From contig NXFV01000963.1 in the NCBI GenBank assembly GCA_002803225.1, positions 1 through 53,673 of the forward strand: a stretch of 53,673 nt of DNA. Reading direction: 5' to 3'. The position numbers were made by a program, and so were the translations under genes. Below, piece by piece: positions 45,544 to 53,673 of the stretch (the stretch's first letter is position 1; each line of letters opens with the position of its first letter). This stretch comes from Gamarada debralockiae. Lineage: Eukaryota; Ascomycota; Leotiomycetes; Helotiales; Hyphodiscaceae. The notes beneath the pieces were generated by a model. It had not been told where the DNA came from and searched no databases. It was given only the letters and a program-made list of their open reading frames with translations.

Positions 45544-46512
45544 TCATGAAGTTCTGGCCTTCACGCCCAGCAAATTTTCCGCATTTTGGAACGCGAACAT
45601 CTCCAGGTCCTTGCCCGCAATCAAGCCACTCTTCTCAATTTCCTCATAAAACTTCAACCCTTTCTCGTTAGCTGAGAACGGGTAATCCACGCTGTACAGC
45701 ACATGATCGACTGAAGTCGTCTGCAGCAGGCACGCCAATGGAGGTAACGTGAACATTCCACTCGTCGTGATCCAGATATTGTTCCTCCACACTTCTCTCA
45801 GGCCCCGCTCCCTCTTCCCCCACATCGCCGATATTGGAATAATTCGTTCGAGTTGAAATGGCAGCAGCTCTCCCATATGCCCAATCACAATCTTCAACTT
45901 GGGGAAGCGATCGAAAAGCCCGCTCGCAAACAATCTCAGGATGTGAAGTCCGGTCTCGGTGTGCCATGCCCAACCATAAGCACTCAAAGCAGTAGCGACC
46001 GAGTCATCGTAGTTTCCCTTGTAATGTTCCACCATGGAATCTGCTGCGAATGAGGGGTGGATGTAGATCGCCACGTCTAATTCCTGCGCTTTCTCAAAGA
46101 CCGGCCAGAAACGTTCATCATCGTAAAATTTCCCATTCACATGATTGTCAATCAAGGCACCCACGAAGCCGAGCTCCCTCACACATCGTCCCAGCTCGTT
46201 CGCCGCTGCTGCAGGCTCGCTCATTGGAAGCATTGCAAAGCCGGCCAGTCGAGTTGGATTTTTGGAAATGGCAGAGGCAAGATCATCGTTGGCCGCGGAA
46301 CAGACGGATGGAGATATGTCCCCAGGACCATGCGAAATGACTTGCAGAGAGACATTCCCTCTATCCAGATCTTGAATTCGCTCATCGCTGAGGGACTCCA
46401 GCTTGGAGAGAATATGCGGAGGAAAGTTTGCGTAATGGTCACGTACCGCTGCGCTGGCTTCGCGGACCTTTGGTGAGATATAGTGTTCCTCGAGGGTAAT
46501 AAGGGGTAGCAT
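45544..46512 (-). CDS. Amidohydrolase-family metal-dependent decarboxylase (gamma-resorcylate/DHB decarboxylase-like)
   Basis: Cytosolic TIM-barrel enzyme of 322 aa, single exon, of the amidohydrolase-2 group that includes gamma-resorcylate, 2,3-dihydroxybenzoate and ACMS decarboxylases. Metal ligands can be placed by position: Glu8 and His10 (LEEHY), His152 (IHPSF) and Asp276 (SVDYPFS). His212 in GHMGE is the likely catalytic His. WAWHTETGLHILRL and FPKLKIVIGHMGE are typical of fungal members. These enzymes reversibly remove carboxyl groups from hydroxylated aromatic acids without oxygen (family knowledge). It lies 5 kb right of the oxidative cluster, separated by housekeeping genes, so membership of a pathway with the FAD monooxygenase is speculative. 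Confidence 0.9.
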   Translation of the reverse strand: MLPLITLEEHYISPKVREASAAVRDHYANFPPHILSKLESLSDERIQDLDRGNVSLQVISHGPGDISPSVCSAANDDLASAISKNPTRLAGFAMLPMSEPAAAANELGRCVRELGFVGALIDNHVNGKFYDDERFWPVFEKAQELDVAIYIHPSFAADSMVEHYKGNYDDSVATALSAYGWAWHTETGLHILRLFASGLFDRFPKLKIVIGHMGELLPFQLERIIPISAMWGKRERGLREVWRNNIWITTSGMFTLPPLACLLQTTSVDHVLYSVDYPFSANEKGLKFYEEIEKSGLIAGKDLEMFAFQNAENLLGVKARTS

Positions 46513-47062
46513 GATGGTAATGGGACGTTGGATTTTGTAATTTTGTGACTGAAATGCTTTTTGAAAGAAAGAAGGAGCAACGCAAGATATGTTGACGAGG
46601 TATTCAACCCTAAATACTCGTAGCAGTCGCAGCGGGATTCCTATTGCGGAAGTAACACATCAACGGACTCGCCATCTTAACTCCAAAGGCCGAGCATCTC
46701 CTAAATCCGTCTTTATGGAGAAGGCACAACGTATGACCGCTTCTCATTGTTTACAAGGCACCTGTTGCTCATGGGCCGTGGCTATGATAGACTGCGATAT
46801 CCTGAGCAGCGACCTGCTGCTAGGATAGCCGAGGCACAATTGGTAAAGACGATATTTCAAAGAAGAAATGAAAGTTGATGGGAATTTCTTCTCAATTTTA
46901 TGCCCATCCTTGTTACCAGGGGCCTTACTCGCTAAATATTCAGCGCGTCGTACCTAAACATTTCCTCCAGCAGACCAGGCGAAGCATCAATTACCATCCC
47001 GACCGCTTGCCCTTTCCGATCGCTACTACCGAAGACGTTCAAGGACCCCATACGCTGTAATA
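46513..47062. other. Intergenic, divergent flanks
   Basis: It lies between the amidohydrolase start (minus) and the F-box remnant (plus). No gene is seen. Confidence 0.45.
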
Positions 47063-48412
47063 ATGCCAAAGACATCGATCGAGTCTCTCCCCGACGAGCT
47101 CCTCTTCTAGATTGTTCACCGTGTCAATGGTGTGATATCGCCATCAACACAGGTCCCCGCGGCGGAGCGAAAAAAATTAAAAATATAAATATAAATATAA
47201 ATAAAATAATTACAGCAGAACCTCGTGGCCCTTTTACGCTGCTCAGAATGGTTTCACACTCTCGCAGAACCGATCTTGTACTCGCACTATAAGCAGTATG
47301 TTGGAAATCCTCGGTCCCTCGATTCCAGCGAACGGTACCGGCTAAACCTGACTTGGCATGCCATGGCAAGACATTGATTGCTTGCGTGGAGGTGGACAAT
47401 TGCAGAATGGATACCATGCCTGCTGAGGATCATTCTCCGATTGAAAGGCTTCTTATGTGGGAATTGGGGAAGCGGCCGTGCTTATCCCTTTTTCTCATAT
47501 GCCTCCTTCCTAGCCTCAGATCTATCAAAGTCAATGTTTCTATCGACGGATACGAATCTTTCGAACGTTTTCGACATATGAGAGCTATAGTAACAGTGCA
47601 CGAGAGCTCCTGGATCCCGACAAGCGGAATTTGCTATGTCAAAGGCCTCTATCACTGAAGAAATTCCATGCTAGAGGGGCTAATACAGGGTTGCCATCCC
47701 ATTTGGTAGAGCCATTCGTCTCACTTCCCTCGTTAGAACAGTTCTCTTCTCACCATATCGACGGATGGCCAAAATGAACGGACTCGCCAGAACTGCTGGG
47801 ATGTGTCGCCTCCAACGTCGCTTCCTTAGCATCCTTCCAATCCACTATCTTTCCTAGTCGGCTCCGAACTCTTGGTGGGCTTTCCCCCAGACTGAAAGTT
47901 TACGTTATGAGCCAGCCTGCCTTCGTTGCCCCAGCCCTGTGGGTCATATTCAATCCTCGAGCCTTCGGTGAAGGCATTGATCACTTGAACGAGACTCTTG
48001 AGGTACTCTCCTTCAAGAAAGTTCGTCTTTGGACCGATGAAGCTGACGCTCATGACATAGATCCAATTGGGTGGCTCTCTTCTTTCACAAACTTGACAGT
48101 CCTTGAAGGCTCCGCAGCATTTCTGATAGGGAAAGCGAGCGATCTGCCGTACGACCAGCGTCTTATTTATGATTGTATCAAAATACTACCTCCGTCTCTG
48201 GAGTGTCTTACCATTGCGGGTTGCAAAACTCCCTTCTCGATGCTCTATCTGCCTTGCTGCGAGACATCTCGCTAACACTTTCGGCCACTACCATCTCTTT
48301 TAGCATCTCGACTGTGGATAGCAAAGCACTGGATGAGCTATCCTTGGACAAACGTCATTCGTTGGAAATACTGGGCTTCCAAGCTGCGTATCAAACTCGA
48401 ATGGAAGCCTAG
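47063..48412 (+). pseudogene. F-box protein pseudogene
   Basis: A start at 47063 gives MPKTSIESLPDELLF, an F-box entry, then a TAG at 47108-47110 where Glu is usual. Frame resumes with IVHRVN, an AT-rich intron-like block (47130-47215, ending TACAG), and QNLVALLRCSEWFHTLAEPI, a typical second half of an F-box. Further pieces at 47370-47580, 47700-47890 and 47907-48412 change frame and include leucine-rich stretches (IKILPPSLECLTIAGC). At least one frameshift falls near 48235. This is a broken F-box/LRR-type adaptor of an SCF ubiquitin ligase. Such families expand and decay rapidly in fungi. Confidence 0.7.
47170..47210 (+). repeat. AT-only simple repeat inside an intron-like block
   Basis: About 40 bases of A and T with an imperfect ATAAAT period, immediately followed by a TACAG acceptor-like end. 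It sits between the two halves of the F-box remnant. Confidence 0.8.
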
Positions 48413-48933
48413 AACTTCACGTGCGTGGCCGGCACAGCTGGTTCAGGTTGTTGAAACTCCTGAGTAACTATGCGATGACTTCTACGCAAGGGATGTTGCG
48501 GTTTTTACTTCTGAAGTGGAGATGTGAGTGTTCTTGGCGTTGAACATGATGAAGTGTGGGTCAGGAAGAGAGCTAGGTCGCGCAAATTGGATTCAAAATA
48601 ACCACCCAGAGCTTGAAACTTGCCTCGTTGCTTTCTATGGATGAAATTGCTACCTAATTTGGGATTGAGGAGATAACTTTAAGGGTTCCAAGTACGCGGA
48701 GCACAGGAGTCAACAAATAAATAATTCGTCAGCCTCTCCTCATCAGCATTGCGGCTCGATTCATTTGGTTAACTACTGTACCAAAAAAGTTGAAGCTGCA
48801 ACTTTCAGTGAATTCATCTTCCATTCCACGTACCACCAGCTCCTTCTTGTGTTTTTTGGACTGCCTGCCGGACGTGATTGGAATGACTCTCACCGCGCTC
48901 TTCTCCCAAGTATACAAAAGGACTATCGCCATC
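48413..48933. other. Intergenic, upstream of orphan membrane protein
   Basis: No gene is seen. Upstream in-frame Met codons of the next gene lie at 48790 and 48883. Confidence 0.45.
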
Positions 48934-49801
48934 ATGATCCTAATCTTTCTTCTCGTTCCTCTCCTGATCTGGAATGTTCACGCTATTGCGATTCCGACTG
49001 GCAATGCGACTATCCTTGCTGCGGTTGAGGGCCCCATGGCCACTCCTTCACCTTCGGTTCCTAGTGCTCAAGAGTAAGCCCTCAAAACTCAATCAAAGTT
49101 CTTGAAGCCTGCAAAACTAACAAACTACCAGCATTGCGGCAATATCTGCTACTATCTCATCTCTCCTCGGCATCCTCCAGCCTCCCTCCAGCATCACCAC
49201 CGAGCTAAGCGCGTTCCCAACGTCCGTCCTCGATGCCCTCGAAGGCCCAAATGTCGTGTCCGCGTTCGACGAGTTGTACACTGATAATGGTATCGCATGG
49301 ATGACGGCTTTGCCGTCCGGCGCGGAAAGTTGGCTGGTTGGACTTCCAGCTCAAGCGGCCACAATACTACCTCAGGTCATATCTCTCCAATCGCTCGTCA
49401 ACGCCGTTTACACCTCCTCCCCTACACTGACACCGGCCCCGACTGCAATATCCACTGACACATCCACTTCCATTGTCCAAGCCAAACGCAGAATTAGCGA
49501 AGGACAACAAATTGGTGCTATCATTGGATCTGCAGCATTCCTTGCCCTGGCTGTCACGCTTGGAGTCATGATTTACGATCATAGGAAGAAGAGAATGATC
49601 GCGAAGGCTACGATGGCCAACCATGCTGCTGGTAGGGTCAACCGGGATTCGGTCCAGCTCCTTATGCCCCGTCGTCGACAGCGTCAAGAATCTGCTACTG
49701 CAGAGCTCGGGGCTGATGGTACGGCGATGAATGGTTCAGCAAGTCATGGAGTACAGCAGGAGGCATATGAGTTGCACAGCCCGGAGATTGGTCATGAGTG
49801 A
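48934..49801 (+). CDS. Orphan single-pass membrane protein with signal peptide
   Basis: 269 aa from exons 48934-49073 and 49132-49801; intron 58 nt with a GA|C split codon. The start at 48934 places MILIFLLVPLLIWNVHAIA as a clean signal peptide; the in-frame ATG at 48883 would bury it. The mature ectodomain is Ser/Thr/Pro-rich (PMATPSPSVPSAQ, then SSPTLTPAPTAISTDTST), suggesting O-mannosylation. One TM segment (AIIGSAAFLALAVTLGVMIY) is followed by basic DHRKKR and a 75-residue cytoplasmic tail. This is the architecture of fungal wall-stress sensors (Mid2/Wsc-like) without any recognised domain. It is the only clearly intact gene between 46.5 kb and the right end. Confidence 0.7.
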
Positions 49802-50255
49802 AGGATAAGGCAAGGAATTTTGTTCGCTGGTCGTATGGTGTCTACAACGACGGATTTGGTAGACGGGATCGTCTCAATAGAGCATAGAAGTCCGAGGCAA
49901 AAATGCAGTGGCTTCGATCAATCAATCGTTCTTTCCATTTCAGTGATTCAGGATGCACTTCGGATAAGTATTCATTCGCTATCTTCGAGACCTTGAGTGT
50001 CGTCGACTTCAATTGCTGGCTCGAGGTGAGCAACTGAGACCTATCGAAGATGACTGCAAGTTCTGCTGTACATCTGCCGTTTCAAGGTTCGAGAAAGTCC
50101 GCCTCACAGCCATGTTCCTCGTCCAACGCATCATCTACTTAATCTCCGCCCTCCAGCCAATTGATCTTGCCTCCCTTTCCCTTCTAAGTCGCAGCACGGT
50201 ATCTCGTTCCACTATGATATTCGTCGCGGAGAACTGTTCCAGTGGTTTCGAGTTT
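49802..50255. other. Intergenic, no gene seen
   Basis: A plus-strand frame at 50013-50336 has no recognised domain and overlaps the minus-strand remnant to the right, so I do not call it. Confidence 0.35.
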
Positions 50256-51702
50256 TCAGTTGAGAAAGGAGATCAGCGTTTCAAAGTCGGTTCGATCGAC
50301 AGGTGTTTCAGGCCGATTCGCATAACCAGCAATTAGCTTAGTAGTGGAAAGGTTCTGAGAGAAGTCGACGAATCGTTGAAGTGCGTCACTTCCGCGGAGG
50401 TTCTTCTGTACTACGTCTGCGATCGTCCATCTAGTTGGCCAATGACGTTCTAAGTTGAGGAAGGTGCTTGACAGTTTGGTTGAAAGCTCTTTGATGCCAG
50501 ACGTTTTGAGTAAATCCTGCATTAGTTTCGTTAGCGATTGTTCCACTGAGCGAGTGCTATTATGTCCGCCAATTTCCAGGAGGTAGGAGCTTAGCTTTGA
50601 GAGTACCTAAGTAGCCAGACCAAGGATGTGTTCAATCTTCTTCACAGGCTTCCTATGGCAAGAATCTGACCACTCTACAGAGAGCTTAAGAGCACTTCAT
50701 CAAGACAGCTACATGAAAGGAGGCTACACTGAGGATATCTCGCCTACGGGATTGTCGGAATGATGGAGCAAATCGAGGATTGAGCCAGAGGAGATTGCGC
50801 TCGAATGAAAGTATCCTTGAGCAACGGTTCGACACGAATTCTGGACATCTTGATTCTGAGTGCGAAGACCTCTTGGAAGAGCTCCTTGTCCGCGATCAAG
50901 GCTCGTTCAAGCGCCAGCGAAGAGTCTCTCTTACGTAGCTTTTGACGTTATAGCCCCCTCTAGGATATCGGAGGTCAGCAATTGTTCATTCCGTTTGAGC
51001 CATCGAGTATATGCTCCGGAGACAAAGATTTCATCTGCTCATTTCGTTTGGGAAATTCTGAGTGCGTTCTCGCGCACCTTCCCTAGAGAGGGGATAGTTT
51101 ACTCTCCGAAGAACTTACAGTTGACGTTGCGGCGTGAGGGGTGTTGAGCAGCCTAGTCAATCCATTGTTGAATTGCGATCTTGAATATCCTCTCTCTCAA
51201 CTGTGAGGGCAGCTTGCGAAGCGTGCATTCGCTCTTGGGCGTAGTCGCCATTGTTGTTGATCATGTTGTTGACAGCAGGCCAAGATTGCGAAGGAGCGGG
51301 AGATTTGAGTCGCAATCGAAGTGTTATCTACGCCTTGATCACGAATAAAGGCCTTTGCCAAAGGTGACTTATCTCCAATGGAGCGGAGCGGTCGTGACGT
51401 CCACAATGGTCGACAAGGATAGTTCACATCTTGACTCGGACGGCGAAAATCTCTCGATGCAAGACCTTGCCTGGGATCAGTGCTTGTTCGCGTGAGGCAG
51501 CCCATTCAGGGCAATCAAGTCGACGAGGTGGAGTAATACCGCCGTGGACGTAGCCGCGAGGGTAGAGGTAAGGGTGCTCAGGGCCTTCATTCAGCCATTC
51601 AAGGACAACGATTTGAAATATTTCATCTCGAATGTCCGGGAAGGGGGGAAGGGGGGGGAGCAACTTTTGCACGATGCATTGAGTTTGCGCCATCGTTGCC
51701 AT
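50256..51702 (-). pseudogene. Decayed gene(s) of unknown helical family with a duplicated motif
   Basis: From Met 51702 the frame reads through LLPPLPPFPDIRDEIFQIVV, an F-box-like helix, to EQALIPGKVLHREIFAVRVK and a TGA at 51424-51426. About 580 bases further on the same strand (50912-50847) a second copy reads LERALIADKELFQEVFALRI and continues KMSRIRVEPLLKDTFIRAQS. Roughly half the residues match over 22 positions. A last helical piece is 50546-50256. Stops and frame changes separate the pieces. I do not recognise the family. The two motif copies could be internal repeats or the remains of two tandem paralogues. Confidence 0.5.
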
Positions 51703-51821
51703 TGTGTTGTTGATGCCTGGTTGTGGTTGACGAGTAGGTCGAGGGCCGAGTTCTTGACCAGGACGAGGACACTAAATCTGGAAATGGGCTTATTCACTTT
51801 GGTTTAAAGTGAAATGCGATC

Positions 51822-53633
51822 CTATTCACTGAACAACAAGGTATCGATTTGTTGTCCTTCTAGTGATCGACGAAGGAAATTGTGGGTAGTTACAGCGAGG
51901 ATTCTTTCACTCCACCACGCCACAACAGCCCTTTTCTTCGAATCCTCCCTCCACCCATGTCCCTCGCCCTCAAAGAATACTGTCTTGACATTCCCACCAT
52001 TTTCCTTCATGGTCTTCGCCAGATCCTCGGCCTGATTCGGCGGCACGACTTTGTCGTCCAATCCTTGAAGCAAAAGCAGGGCTCCTTTGATTTTGTCCGC
52101 ATGGAAGACAGCGCTCCTTTCCTCTCAGATTTTATCTCGCTCTTTCTCTGTGAGCTTGTCGTCGTTGAACATCAGTGCGTAGAGGTATTGACTCTCATGT
52201 TTGCGGGTTTGTTCGTGACAGAGCTTCATGTTTCCCACCTGTTGAACGTCAGTGAGCGACTAAAAGTCCATGCGTGTTTAGCAGTTTCCAGAGGACTAAC
52301 CCCATATTCGCTCACTCCTCCTTTGAAATTATTAGGATACATCCACAAAGCCTATAAAGTACAATACCCGCCTCCACTTCCGCCACGAATCCTCGCTCTC
52401 GTTCCGTCGACCAGCCTCTTTTTTGCGATGTGCTCAACACAGGAAACTGCATCAGCAGTATCCACGACACCCAACTAGCTATTCAGAGTATCTCGAAACG
52501 CTCGTCCGTATCCCGAAGAGCCAGTAAAGTTGAGATTCGCCACCGAGTACCCTCTCGGCGTCCAGTATTGAGTGATGATATTCATCGTTTGCGAAGTGTG
52601 GGTTGTTGGTCGGCCGTGTACTGAAACGATGAGCGGAGGGAGAGTGCTACCGGGGGCCGTGTAAGAAGGACTGTGTGGTGGAGTAAAGATTGTGTGTGCT
52701 TCGGTTGCTCCTATTTCTCTTTCATAAATAAGGGGGAAGGAGATGTGCCGGGGTGGCGAGTAGAGCGATGTTGGAATTGACAGATCGACTGTACTCTTTA
52801 ATCACGAGCTTGTAGGCTGGGTTGACGGTGTCGAGTAGATACAATGCCTGAGGTGAGGTGAAAGTCCTTTCAAGCATGACGAAGCTGGTATCAGACATGC
52901 GCTTGATGGTGTTATGGTATCTCCAGTCTATATGTGGGAAATCCGATTCCTTATAGCTTTTGGTCTTGTCGATGACAATCAAACGCGTTGAAGCCTTCTT
53001 CGTAACGCCGGCGACAATGGTATTCCCAGTCACACAGACATACGTTGAACTACAGACAGTCAGCTCTCTGAAATTTGACTTCCATTGAACGATTACTCAC
53101 CCTCCCCAAACCCATTCCGGGTGAGAGAAGTCAGCATCATCCATGCCCTTCTGCTTCAAGCATAGTACCTCGCCGTTTCCACCCTCTGAACAGTGCAACT
53201 GCCAATACTCAGTCCGATCGCTCGCAAACCACAACGCCCCATCGAGACTCCATTTTGGCTGGCCAATGCTTTCCTTCCGCGCCTTCCCAGCCACATAACT
53301 ATGCTCTCCCACTTCACAACTCTTCCATTCGGCAGTATACAGTATGGTCCCTGTCCATGCCACGTCAGGATGATTCCACTGCACCCAGCTGATTTCTTTC
53401 CATCACGACTGAACTTTGGATGTGCATAGAAATCAGCTCCTGGACCACAAACTCTGCTGTCCTTCATTTTCGTATCGGTGACCACGATGTCATTCTTGAT
53501 CTTCTCAACATCATCTCCATCTCTGTGATCCTCTCTCACTACCAGAATCCATCATGCATCACTCGGATGCATGTCAAATCAGCGAATCGCAACTTTGCAT
53601 TCGCTTCAACCAATGCTGCGACCTCCACGTTCC

Positions 53634-53635
<2 letters not shown>
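51822..53635 (-). pseudogene. S9 prolyl-oligopeptidase-family peptidase, broken, 5' part beyond the window
   Basis: Serine peptidase of the acylaminoacyl-peptidase/dipeptidyl-peptidase group. On the minus strand the beta-propeller part contains GADFYAHPKFSRDGKK, WNHPDVAWTGTILYTAEW and FSHPEWVWGG. A 50-nt-class intron near 53050-53098 follows, then the hydrolase domain with LPPLIVSVHGRPTTHTSQ, VANLNFTGSSGYGRAFRD, the nucleophile Ser in RGGSGGGY, Asp in LQGLDDKVVPP, and His in EGEGHGW. Lesions: stops at 53552-53554, 52475-52477, 52352-52354 and 52125-52127; frame changes near 53565, 53390 and 52745. The triad residues themselves remain, suggesting recent loss. The gene runs into the C run at the contig end. 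Confidence 0.85.

Positions 53636-53673
<38 letters not shown>
53636..53673 (+). other. 38-base poly-C run at window end
   Basis: An uninterrupted C homopolymer ends the window inside the upstream part of the peptidase remnant. It is most likely a sequencing or assembly artefact at a contig end. It is not a telomere, because no TTAGGG-type repeat is present. Confidence 0.85.

Noticed and set aside
53636..53673. Poly-C tail as a telomere
   Set aside because: No CCCTAA/TTAGGG unit is present; a pure homopolymer is not a known ascomycete telomere.

Overview
The window is nuclear DNA of a filamentous ascomycete (Pezizomycotina). The signs are short GT-AG introns (mostly 45-75 nt) with CTNA-type branch points, three Zn2Cys6 transcription factors, several fungal-type MFS pumps, an RTA1 protein, a proteinase-K-like protease, and single-copy fungal housekeeping genes (Rvs161-type BAR protein, Alb1, peptidyl-tRNA hydrolase, cyclin H, Ytp1). 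The class is not decidable by eye. The window opens with a T run and ends in 38 C, so it looks like a whole contig whose right end is an assembly artefact.

Layout. 0-2.4 kb: a transposon-like or repair-protein tail with a PIP-box-like end, then a decayed ankyrin-repeat gene. 2.4-8.6 kb: a Zn2Cys6 regulator divergent from a 14-TM MFS drug pump, sharing a promoter with an 88/90-bp tandem duplication, followed by an RTA1-family membrane protein. 9.1-13.7 kb: a second Zn2Cys6 regulator divergent from a Ytp1-like gene, sharing a promoter with three diverged copies of a ~155-bp repeat carrying CACGTGAT, then a small membrane protein. 14.5-17.4 kb: housekeeping island (PTH1, RVS161, ALB1). 17.6-23.0 kb: monocarboxylate-type MFS, divergent third Zn2Cys6 regulator, acyl-CoA dehydrogenase. 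23.5-25.1 kb: secreted subtilisin-like protease. 25.4-40.3 kb: GMC oxidoreductase, CorA-like remnant, P450, FAD monooxygenase, two MFS transporters and a broken FAD amine/amino-acid oxidase. This is a metabolic cluster without a visible backbone synthase, and may be catabolic or detoxifying. 40.6-46.5 kb: cyclin H, a BTB-like protein, and a metal-dependent decarboxylase-type amidohydrolase. 46.5 kb to the end: an F-box pseudogene, an orphan single-pass membrane protein, a decayed gene of unknown family, and an S9 prolyl-oligopeptidase pseudogene running off the edge.

Exon structures were worked out by hand from splice signals, reading phase and family conservation. Every intact multi-exon model closes in frame, and coordinates of exons are given per gene. 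The most notable items are the two promoter repeat arrays beside Zn2Cys6 genes, the synthase-less oxidative cluster, a 15-nt micro-exon in the TRI12-type pump, a stopless 48-nt intron in the protease, and the concentration of pseudogenes at both ends of the contig.
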